Assembly (NCBI GenBank): GCA_031283515.1 | Contig: JAITBS010000571.1 | Coordinates: forward strand, 1 to 11,707 | DNA length: 11,707 bases | Reading direction: 5' to 3' | Source of the DNA: Planctomycetaceae bacterium | GTDB lineage: Bacteria > Planctomycetota > Planctomycetia > Pirellulales > Thermoguttaceae | Shown: positions 6,470-11,707 of the stretch, piece after piece | Layout of the letters: the number at the start of each line of letters is the position of its first letter | Position numbering within the stretch: position 1 is the first letter of the stretch | Made by a program: the position numbers and the translations under genes | Notes under the pieces: model-generated | The model's input: only the letters and a program-made list of their open reading frames with translations | The model's database searches: none | Told to the model about the DNA's origin: nothing

Positions 6470-6785
6470 TGTGTAAATTGTTGCGATAAGTCAAGTTGGT
6501 AAGTAATTGTCCATTTTATTAACAGTGCCGCAGATTACACAGATTTTTGCAGATTTTTTCAAACGTTTATTGAAATTGAATAAAAGTCCGGAGTCTTTAG
6601 TCTGTTCACTTTTCGTAGGTTTTGTTATTTTTTCTGTTTCGTAATTTTCAAAAAAGAACATCCCCAAAAACGGCGGACAAAAAATCTGCGAATATCTGCG
6701 TAATTTGCGGACAAAAAATAGATAGTTATCATTGTTTCTGTTGCTGAAAATGTTACCCAGTTTTATGTAAGTTGATATGTAACGG
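6470..6785. other. Non-genic stretch between the permease and the NuoEF-like gene
   Basis: The 316 bases contain a segment bounded by 32-bp inverted repeats (6528-6559 and 6679-6710) and a 13-bp direct repeat, GCGGACAAAAAAT (6673-6685 and 6707-6719). The open minus-strand frame running from 6850 through this stretch has no protein character and overlaps the permease end in another frame, so it is not called. Any promoter for the NuoEF-like gene must lie here, but no clear box pair was found. Confidence 0.6.
6528..6710. repeat. 183-bp segment bounded by 32-bp imperfect inverted repeats
   Basis: The left arm (6528-6559, starting CCGCAGATTACACAGAT) pairs with the right arm (6679-6710) at 28 of 32 positions. 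The inside is A+T-rich with no gene. This resembles a small non-autonomous inverted-repeat element or two inverted copies of a dispersed motif that also occurs at 968-982. No target-site duplication was seen at the ends. Confidence 0.6.
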
Positions 6786-8222
6786 TTACGGGTTGAGTGA
6801 TTGCGCAACATCGGTTCGGTAAGCAACCACTGCCGGAAGATAACCAACAAGCGATGCTAACAAAATGAGACCGGGAATAAGAATAAGTTCCGCTAATTGA
6901 AAATGCCAAGGGTTGACAACAACCATGACCGCCTGAGCAATAATCGGTCCCACTCCGGCAATAAGACCGTGACCAATCACCATGCCAATCAAACCGCCGC
7001 CAAGTGAAAGTAAAATCGATTCAAGAAGAATAATGGACATTACCGTTCCCCGTTTTGCTCCCAATGCCCGCATAATTGCAATCTCTTGCCGACGTTCATT
7101 CATCGAATTATAAATACTAACCATCATACCAATTGCAGCAACAATAATTACCATGATCGCAAAAATAATCAACACCGTCTGAATACGGCCCACAATCATT
7201 TCAAAAAGCCGTGTAATTTCGTACGTTGGTTTCGCAACCTGTACATCAAGATCGGCAACAAGCCGATCACCGAGCGACATTGTAATCGGATCAAGTTTTT
7301 GAGCGGTTAGGCGGTCAATTCGAACTTCATCCATACCGCGTGAATCTTTGATAATTGTCGGGGCAATCTCTTTTATTTTTGTCAAAACCAAAATCGCCGA
7401 AATCCGATGATCGGCACGTTTTATTATTTTGGGTTCATTTTTTTGTTCATTTCCGTTTTTTTGTTCATTTCCGTTTGATGCTGTTCCATCTGGGGAAGTT
7501 GTTTCTTCATTGACGCCGCGATCGATTGATTTTCGGGTTAAAACTTTATCAATAGCGGTTCTATCGGCGTGGTCATTCATAATGAAAAAACCTTCGAGAT
7601 TCACAAAGAATGCCTGATCATTTGGAGTTCCGGTTGGATCGAGAATACCGACAACCGTAAACATATCCGGTTCAGGAAATTCTTTTGACGGAACATGTTT
7701 TGAGATAGTTGCTTTGAAGCGGTCACCGAGATGAAGTTTTGCTTTTTGTGCGGCGGCGTAACCGAGAACCGCTTCAAAATCACCTCCGGCATCCATATTT
7801 TTACCGTTCCGAAAAGAATAACTGTACCGATCCAAATAACGTAATTCGGTGAAAAATTTTGGAGTTGTTGCGATAATAGGCATTCCGAAGATGTGATCTC
7901 CCAATGCGATAGGGATTGCGGTTTCGACTTCCGGCGAATAGGGACCGGTTTCGAGTTGACGAAAGTAATCGTAAGGAATGGTGTCGCTCAAATAACCCGA
8001 ATAGAATACCGCACCAAGAACAACTTCCAATGGTGAACCTTTGGGTGGTCCGATAACCATATCGTAACCTTGAGCGCTTCGCATAAAAGTTTGGTTCAAG
8101 ACACCGTAAATAACGATGACCGCAACAACCAACGCAACACCAAGTCCCATTGAAAACGCTGTTAAACCGGACGCCAATGACCGATGTTGAATACTACGCC
8201 ATGCAATTTTCCAAAGCGGCAT
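6786..8222 (-). CDS. ABC transporter permease, MacB/FtsX-like
   Basis: This 478-residue membrane protein has the MacB/LolC layout. One N-terminal transmembrane helix (about residues 18-42) precedes a long extracytoplasmic core (about 50-340). Three C-terminal helices follow (about 346-370, 395-425, 443-467). After the second helix comes the cytoplasmic coupling stretch NERRQEIAIMRALGAKRG (375-392), typical of FtsX-domain permeases, and the end YLPAVVAYRTDVAQSLNP is the family's closing motif. The core segment YDMVIGPPKGSPLEVVLG (53-70) fits the subgroup common in planctomycetes. Such proteins work with an ATPase as mechanotransmission machines that extract lipoproteins or drive efflux and lysis. 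No ATPase or adaptor gene is present, which is unusual for this type. A hydrophilic stretch (236-266) contains a duplicated NGNEQK, an 18-bp duplication in the DNA. The ATG at 8222 is a good start for the first helix; no Shine-Dalgarno sequence was found. Confidence 0.9.
   Translation of the reverse strand: MPLWKIAWRSIQHRSLASGLTAFSMGLGVALVVAVIVIYGVLNQTFMRSAQGYDMVIGPPKGSPLEVVLGAVFYSGYLSDTIPYDYFRQLETGPYSPEVETAIPIALGDHIFGMPIIATTPKFFTELRYLDRYSYSFRNGKNMDAGGDFEAVLGYAAAQKAKLHLGDRFKATISKHVPSKEFPEPDMFTVVGILDPTGTPNDQAFFVNLEGFFIMNDHADRTAIDKVLTRKSIDRGVNEETTSPDGTASNGNEQKNGNEQKNEPKIIKRADHRISAILVLTKIKEIAPTIIKDSRGMDEVRIDRLTAQKLDPITMSLGDRLVADLDVQVAKPTYEITRLFEMIVGRIQTVLIIFAIMVIIVAAIGMMVSIYNSMNERRQEIAIMRALGAKRGTVMSIILLESILLSLGGGLIGMVIGHGLIAGVGPIIAQAVMVVVNPWHFQLAELILIPGLILLASLVGYLPAVVAYRTDVAQSLNP
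7443..7478. repeat. 18-bp tandem duplication inside the permease gene
   Basis: Two adjacent 18-bp copies (TTGTTCATTTCCGTTT plus two bases) match at 16 of 18 positions. They encode the repeated hexapeptide NGNEQK in a flexible part of the extracytoplasmic domain. The length is a multiple of three, so the frame is kept. Confidence 0.75.
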
Positions 8223-8237
8223 TGTTAATAGTGGGGA

Positions 8238-8254
8238 GTTAATTGTGAATTAAC
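8238..8254. repeat. Perfect inverted repeat upstream of the permease gene
   Basis: GTTAATT and AATTAAC are perfectly complementary around GTG. On the minus strand it lies 16 bases before the permease start codon, inside the leader or promoter zone. That position is compatible with an operator or a translation-blocking hairpin. Confidence 0.45.
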
Positions 8255-8341
8255 GAATGATTTATAAAGCAATAGTTTCTAGGAAATTCCCCAAAAAACC
8301 ATTAATAACAATTTTTATGAGTATAACATCGTTCCTACCCA

Positions 8342-8470
8342 ATGACAACACCCTTCTTACGATCTGGAGTTAAGAATATACTTCGGGCAGTCATTCATCG
8401 GGCAGTCATTCAATTGATGTTTTTAATTGCCGGAGTTTTTTGTTTATGGGCAGTGAAAACGTTACTTTAA
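8342..8470 (+). CDS. Possible 42-residue single-pass membrane protein
   Basis: ATG at 8342 opens a 42-codon frame ending in TAA at 8468. The first part is basic (Arg7, Lys11, Arg15, Arg20), and a hydrophobic segment (about residues 24-38, LMFLIAGVFCLWAV) can span the membrane, followed by Lys39. By the positive-inside rule the N-terminus would face the cytoplasm. A 15-bp exact tandem duplication gives the in-frame repeat RAVIH-RAVIQ (15-24). A stop lies 16 bases upstream, so this ATG is the first in frame. It stands alone on the + strand between two minus-strand genes. No Shine-Dalgarno sequence is present, but none of the firm genes here has one either. I do not recognise it. A chance frame in A+T-rich DNA is a real alternative. 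Confidence 0.35.
   Translation: MTTPFLRSGVKNILRAVIHRAVIQLMFLIAGVFCLWAVKTLL
8383..8412. repeat. 15-bp exact tandem duplication
   Basis: TCGGGCAGTCATTCA occurs twice in direct succession. It lies within the possible small membrane protein and keeps its frame. Confidence 0.85.
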
Positions 8471-8615
8471 CATGATTCCATCCTGAAGGAAGATTGCATA
8501 ACAACCCGCCACAACGGATATTCCTTATTTGTTTGTCAAGAATTTTTGCTCTAATAATTTGTTCTCTTTCGAGTTAGGTCAAGATTTCTTAAAATTTTTA
8601 TTGTGCTTCGTTGAT

Positions 8616-8651
8616 TTTTAATTTTGGGACACATTTTAATTTTGGGACACA
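8616..8651. repeat. 18-bp exact tandem duplication with GGGACACA
   Basis: TTTTAATTTTGGGACACA occurs twice back to back, and an ATTGGGGTAAAGG sequence follows at 8732-8744. Repeats of this look (TTGGGACACA, ATTGGGGTNA) are often seen around remnants of REP-type or IS200-type elements. No transposase is present, so this link is only a suggestion. Confidence 0.75.
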
Positions 8652-8665
8652 TGTTTTATGAAAGA

Positions 8666-8681
8666 CCTTAAATTTTTAAGG
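8666..8681. repeat. Small A+T-rich hairpin
   Basis: CCTTAAA and TTTAAGG are perfectly complementary around TT. It has low G+C and no clear T-run, so it is at best a weak 3' structure downstream of the delta-prime gene (minus strand). Confidence 0.35.
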
Positions 8682-8695
8682 CTATTTATCAGATT

Positions 8696-8730
8696 ATTCC
8701 TAATTCTAATACTAACAAGTCATTAGGAAT
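8696..8730. repeat. Inverted repeat downstream of the delta-prime gene
   Basis: ATTCCTAAT (8696-8704) and ATTAGGAAT (8722-8730) form perfect 9-bp arms with a 17-base loop, 38 bases past the stop of the minus-strand gene. It may be a 3'-end structure. It lacks the G+C-rich stem and U-run of a standard terminator. Confidence 0.4.
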
Positions 8731-8767
8731 TATTGGGGTAAAGGTGTTTATTTGATCATTTGTCTGA

Positions 8768-9934
8768 TCAACACTTTATCAGATCAGCACACCAAGAATC
8801 GACAATAAAGGGAATATTAACGTTACGATCTATATGTTCCAGAGCGTCTAATGTTCGTTCTAAACGCCGTACGGCTTGTTGGAGATTGTTTTCATGCCGT
8901 TCCCGATTGGCGGCGGTTTCTTCTTTTGGCGGCGGTGTTTCGGCTTTTTTCATTTTTTCCCGAAAAAAATCAACCGCCAAATTGAAAACTAACCGAAGCC
9001 GCCGACGACGTAATGGCGGTTCTTTACCGGCTTTTTCGATAAATTCGTTTAATTTTGCGGCTAAAGCGATGGAATTTAAACGATATTGAGCGAGTGCGGT
9101 ATTTAGATCGTTACGAATAATTTCGATATCATCATCGAAGAAATCTTTTGCCTGATCAAGACTTCCTCCGGCACGTCGGGCTAAAGTTAGGGATTGCTCC
9201 AAAGTTACAGCAACACCTTGATCGAGCAAAAGAGAACCAAGAATCTGAGGTGATAACGGCGCAAATCGAATAATTTGGCAACGACTGCGAATCGTCGGAA
9301 GTTGTTTTGTGGTCGAGGTTCCGATCAAAATAAGCAAGGCATCCGATGGCGGTTCTTCCAATGTTTTGAGCAGCGCATTTGCTCCTTCGGCATTGAGAAA
9401 ATCAGCATCATTAATAATTGCAACTTTGTGATGCCCAAGAAACGGTGTTCGGGAGATATTATAACACAAACCGGATTGACCGCGGTGTTCTTTATCACCG
9501 ATCAACAGTTCCAGAGGTAAAAATGATTTATCAAGTGGTTTGGAAACATAATATAAATCGGGATGTGGTGAAATAAAATCTTCCGCAACCATTTCTTTTT
9601 CTTTACCGGAAGATTTATCGGATTTTCCTTTTTTGGATTTTTTTTCATTTTCAGTATTTGTGTTGGGAGTTTTGAGTGATTCGGAATTTTTGGAACTTTC
9701 GGCGTTATCGGTGTTGCCAAACAACCGGCAGGAATCACAAACACCGCACGGATCAATACTGTCATTACCATTTCCTTTACAAAGAAATCCCTTCGCAAGA
9801 GCGATTGCGAACTTACGTTTTCCAATTCCGGAAGGTCCGACAAAAAGAAAACTTCCTGCCAATCGTCCGCGTTGTTGTGCCTGTAAAAAGCGTTGAAAAA
9901 TTGCGTCGTGTCCTTTAATTCCCTGCCAAGCCAT
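8768..9934 (-). CDS. holB: DNA polymerase III subunit delta-prime
   Basis: The delta-prime subunit is part of the clamp loader that places the sliding clamp on DNA during replication. From the ATG at 9934 the protein has 388 residues. The AAA+ features are in order: Walker A GPSGIGK (33-39), a zinc-binding set Cys52, Cys63, Cys66, Cys69, the Walker B-like IINDAD (173-178), LLKTLEEPP (188-196), and RSRC (216-219), the SRC motif of clamp-loader subunits. A helical C-terminal domain ends with NVNIPFIVDSW. A Lys/Ser/Asn-rich low-complexity insertion (about 73-116) sits between the zinc site and the HPD motif (124-126). The frame is open 18 codons further up to a TTG at 9988, but MAWQGIKGHD is the natural family start. 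No Shine-Dalgarno sequence precedes it. It appears to be transcribed alone. The gene name follows the E. coli usage. Confidence 0.92.
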   Translation of the reverse strand: MAWQGIKGHDAIFQRFLQAQQRGRLAGSFLFVGPSGIGKRKFAIALAKGFLCKGNGNDSIDPCGVCDSCRLFGNTDNAESSKNSESLKTPNTNTENEKKSKKGKSDKSSGKEKEMVAEDFISPHPDLYYVSKPLDKSFLPLELLIGDKEHRGQSGLCYNISRTPFLGHHKVAIINDADFLNAEGANALLKTLEEPPSDALLILIGTSTTKQLPTIRSRCQIIRFAPLSPQILGSLLLDQGVAVTLEQSLTLARRAGGSLDQAKDFFDDDIEIIRNDLNTALAQYRLNSIALAAKLNEFIEKAGKEPPLRRRRLRLVFNLAVDFFREKMKKAETPPPKEETAANRERHENNLQQAVRRLERTLDALEHIDRNVNIPFIVDSWCADLIKC

Positions 9935-10119
9935 GATAATTGAACAATGAAAACAAAGATCATTCTTATAATTTTTTGAACTGCCCAAACGAATCAGTGC
10001 CGCAACCTGATTTTCATTCTATCATAACATATAATTTACATCTGGCAACTTCTAAAAACTGCCGACGAATACAATTTTCTCGACTTTTGACAAGATAGAC
10101 GGATTTTGGCGGGATAAAT

Positions 10120-10195
10120 AGAATTGACAGAATTTTAAATAAAAGAACAAAAATTCCACTGATAGATTACGAATATTTAATATCTTGTCAATTCT
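10120..10195. repeat. Inverted repeat enclosing a dispersed repeat
   Basis: AGAATTGACA (10120-10129) and TGTCAATTCT (10186-10195) are perfect 10-bp inverse copies. GACAAGAT (10089-10096) with ATCTTGTC (10182-10189) adds a second, overlapping pairing. The 24-bp repeat copy at 10147-10170 is inside. Confidence 0.55.
10147..10170 (+). repeat. 24-bp dispersed repeat, copy 3
   Basis: ACAAAAATTCCACTGATAGA then TTAC; it matches 1101-1124 and 3918-3941 with a few differences, same orientation. Confidence 0.55.
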
Positions 10196-10240
10196 GTTGA
10201 TCCTTGTCAAACAATGAAAATCGAATGTTCAGGTGTGATG
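10187..10240 (+). repeat. Dispersed repeat of about 55-69 bp, copy B
   Basis: This is the counterpart of 2672-2740: GTCAATTCTGTTG, then TTGTCAAA, AATGAAAATCGAAT and TCAGGTGTGA blocks. Both copies lie upstream of a + strand housekeeping gene (hisI here, ispH there). Each contains a short frame starting MKIE-x-SGV, but the frames differ afterwards, so a shared peptide is unlikely. Confidence 0.7.
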
Positions 10241-10283
10241 AAGATATTACAAACGATGCCCAAGTTTTTTGGAGCGTAGGGGG

Positions 10284-10312
10284 TTGTCTGAATATTCTAT
10301 TTGGACTACAAT
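10284..10312 (+). promoter_or_regulatory. Sigma-70-type promoter for hisI
   Basis: TTGTCT (10284-10289) and TACAAT (10307-10312) are separated by exactly 17 bases. Each matches the consensus at four or five of six positions. A start near 10319 would give a leader of about 36 bases before the hisI ATG. Confidence 0.5.
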
Positions 10313-10354
10313 TTCGACTTATGATTTTAACTGCCTTAACTTTTTGAGTTTGCT

Positions 10355-10744
10355 ATGAATAATTTATTACGTCCTGATTTTGCGAAATGCAATAATCTTG
10401 TGCCTGTTATTACTCAGGATGCGGCAACAGGTGAGGTGTTGATGTTGGCTTACATGAATGAAGAAGCCTACGACGAAACCCTGAAAACCCGTCATGCGGT
10501 TTATTTCAGCCGCAGCCGGAATAAATTGTGGCGAAAAGGAGAAGAAAGCGGAAATGTTCAGAAAATTTCCGGTGTTTTCCTTGATTGTGATACGGATACC
10601 ATCTTGCTCAAAGTCGAACAAATCGGCGGTGCCGCTTGTCACGAAGGTTATAAAACTTGCTTTTTCCGTGAAATAATTCCCGATGGTTTTAAGATTGTTG
10701 GCGAACGTATTTTTGATCCGGAAAAAGTCTATGGTACAAAGTAA
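10355..10744 (+). CDS. hisI: Phosphoribosyl-AMP cyclohydrolase
   Basis: HisI opens the adenine ring of phosphoribosyl-AMP, the third step of histidine synthesis, in the cytoplasm. The 129-residue protein is a stand-alone HisI: it stops before any HisE pyrophosphohydrolase domain. Signature segments run in order: TQDAATGEVLMLAYMN (20-35), FSRSRNKLWRKGEESGN (51-67), DCDTD (77-81) with the Mg-binding aspartates, and GGAACHEGYKTCFF (91-104) with the zinc ligands Cys78, Cys95 and Cys102. The ATG at 10355 follows a good promoter and has no Shine-Dalgarno sequence. No other his gene is in the window, so the pathway genes seem scattered. HisE must be encoded elsewhere. The identification is firm. Confidence 0.96.
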   Translation: MNNLLRPDFAKCNNLVPVITQDAATGEVLMLAYMNEEAYDETLKTRHAVYFSRSRNKLWRKGEESGNVQKISGVFLDCDTDTILLKVEQIGGAACHEGYKTCFFREIIPDGFKIVGERIFDPEKVYGTK

Positions 10745-10832
10745 GTGTCTATAAAAATAATTTTGAAAATTCCTCTCAATTATTTTTTTATGATGTTTTT
10801 TGCTGAATCTTGTTTATTAAAACGAAAAAAAC

Positions 10833-11687
10833 ATGCCTAAATCTAATATTAAAATTATTGGTGAATCGATCAACGATTCTGTTCCTTCCACACGTCAACT
10901 TTTTGAGGACGGCAATATTGATGGTATTAAAGAGTTGGCATCTTTTCAGGATGAAAAGGGATCAACTTATATTGACGTAAATGTGGGAGGTCGTTCGGCG
11001 GAGTTTCTGGCGGAGATTGTTCATACGGTTCAGGCAGTAACTCGAAAACCTCTTTCTATTGATACTCCTGATCCGGTGTTGGCAGAGGCTGGATTGAAAG
11101 CCTATGATGATTCTGTGGGACAACCGCTTCTTAATTCGATTTCACCGCTCCGAATGGAAATGTTTGAACTGTACAGAATTAAACCGTTTCGCCCTGTTCT
11201 TTTGATTTCCGAAACAATTCAAGAGGGTAAAGCCGGTGCATGTCATACTGCACAAGAAACTTATGACGCTGCAAAATTACTTCTTGCGGAAGCAAAAAAA
11301 GCGGGAATTCCAAATGAGGATTTAATTTTTGATCCGGGAATTGCACCGATTGGTTCTGACAGTGAGGGTAATTTATCGCGGCTTCTTGCGGCGTTACAAC
11401 TGATTCATGATGATCCGCAGTTTGCGGGGTTCCACGCTTCGGTTGGGCTGAGTAATTTTACGGTGATGTTGCCTTCAAAGCGGAAGGACGGCTCACTTGT
11501 CAAAGGACCGCTCGAAAGTGCCTTTTTAACCCGTGCAATGCCGTTGGGACTTGATTTTGTAATTGGTTCTGTTAAACGCAATTACGAAGTTTTGGAGGAA
11601 GGTGATCCGGCTCTTATTTGTATTGATGATTGTATTCGTCTTGGCGGGTTCGATTCTATTATGCGTGTCCGCAGTTTCTACAAATAA
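10833..11687 (+). CDS. Pterin-binding (DHPS-type) TIM-barrel protein, methyltetrahydrofolate methyltransferase-like
   Basis: This 284-residue protein resembles AcsE/MeTr and the pterin-binding domain of cobalamin-dependent methyltransferases. Those proteins move the methyl group of methyltetrahydrofolate to a corrinoid protein. Visible landmarks are IIGESIN (8-14) at the first strand, YIDVNVG (46-52), LSIDTPDP (74-81) with Asp77, LLNSIS (99-104) with Asn101, IFDPGIAP (165-172) with Asp167, and VGLSNFT (204-210) with Asn208. These correspond to the Asp/Asn residues that bind the pterin ring in the family. The length matches a complete single-domain MeTr (about 260-290). It starts 88 bases after hisI, with no Shine-Dalgarno sequence in the A-rich leader, and may be co-transcribed with hisI. 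No corrinoid protein, CO dehydrogenase or folate gene is visible, but the window ends 20 bases past the stop. Dihydropteroate synthase itself is less likely. The exact substrate is open. Confidence 0.82.
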   Translation: MPKSNIKIIGESINDSVPSTRQLFEDGNIDGIKELASFQDEKGSTYIDVNVGGRSAEFLAEIVHTVQAVTRKPLSIDTPDPVLAEAGLKAYDDSVGQPLLNSISPLRMEMFELYRIKPFRPVLLISETIQEGKAGACHTAQETYDAAKLLLAEAKKAGIPNEDLIFDPGIAPIGSDSEGNLSRLLAALQLIHDDPQFAGFHASVGLSNFTVMLPSKRKDGSLVKGPLESAFLTRAMPLGLDFVIGSVKRNYEVLEEGDPALICIDDCIRLGGFDSIMRVRSFYK

Positions 11688-11707
11688 AATAATTCGTAAT
11701 ATTTCAG

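Larger units (their letters stand above)
8223..8767. other. 545-bp stretch between permease and delta-prime genes
   Basis: This is the longest non-array gap. It holds a perfect inverted repeat (8238-8254), a 15-bp exact tandem duplication (8383-8412) inside a possible small + strand gene (8342-8470), an 18-bp exact tandem duplication (8616-8651), and two hairpins (8666-8681 and 8696-8730). No ATPase gene for the permease and no transposase are present. Confidence 0.6.
9935..10354. other. Divergent intergenic region between holB and hisI
   Basis: The flanking genes point away from each other, so both promoters should lie here. A good promoter for hisI is at 10284-10312. The middle carries a 24-bp dispersed repeat (10147-10170) enclosed by an inverted repeat (10120-10195), then the second copy of the ispH-upstream repeat (10187-10240). 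No gene of convincing length is seen. Confidence 0.65.

Noticed and set aside
6491..6850. Open minus-strand frame of 119 codons after the permease
   Set aside because: It overlaps the permease C-terminus out of frame and then runs through the inverted-repeat segment, and shows no protein-family character.
8666..8681. Rho-independent terminator for the delta-prime gene
   Set aside because: The stem has only two G/C pairs and is not followed by a U-run on the minus strand.
9989..10354. tRNA or other structured RNA gene in the holB-hisI gap
   Set aside because: No T-loop GGTTCRA motif or cloverleaf-like arms were found. The visible pairings come from repeated TTGTCAA/TTGACAA sequences.

Overview
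The window looks like part of the chromosome of an anaerobic, moderately A+T-rich bacterium, most likely a member of the Planctomycetota. The support is indirect. The DNA polymerase III delta-prime protein starts with a planctomycete-like WQGIKGHD-type N-terminus. A Gfo/Idh/MocA oxidoreductase and a MacB/FtsX-type permease of the style common in that phylum are present. The intergenic regions are long and repeat-filled, and none of the seven main genes has a clear Shine-Dalgarno sequence. The NuoE-NuoF-type fusion and the methyl-tetrahydrofolate methyltransferase-like protein fit anaerobic one-carbon or hydrogen metabolism. The taxonomic call is an inference, not a database result.

Layout: 1-952 is a repeat element. 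A 22-bp motif with a hairpin leads into 42 consecutive 21-bp units (71-952) with no indel. 953-1403 is non-genic and carries short dispersed repeats and inverted repeats. 1404-2573 (+) is a Gfo/Idh/MocA oxidoreductase whose stop codon lies in a heptamer repeat. 2818-3765 (+) is ispH, with all catalytic residues present. 3766-4093 is non-genic and holds a second copy of the motif that borders the array. 4094-6469 (-) is a large NuoE/NuoF-type flavo-iron-sulfur fusion. 6470-6785 carries a 183-bp inverted-repeat-bounded segment. 6786-8222 (-) is an ABC transporter permease without a visible ATPase. 8223-8767 holds short tandem repeats, inverted repeats and a possible 42-residue membrane protein (8342-8470, +). 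8768-9934 (-) is the polymerase III delta-prime subunit. 9935-10354 is non-genic, repeat-rich, and contains a good promoter for hisI (10355-10744, +). 10833-11687 (+) is a pterin-binding methyltransferase-like protein that ends 20 bases before the window edge.

The genes do not form one pathway. They are mostly single transcription units separated by 90-550 bp of repeat-bearing DNA: isoprenoid synthesis (ispH), histidine synthesis (hisI), replication (holB), NAD(H)-linked electron transfer (NuoEF-like), a lipoprotein or efflux-type permease, and probable C1 transfer. The most striking signal is not a gene. It is the 42-unit array, whose period equals two turns of B-DNA, together with a family of short intergenic repeats that recur across the window. 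I found no tRNA, rRNA, CRISPR array or transposase gene.
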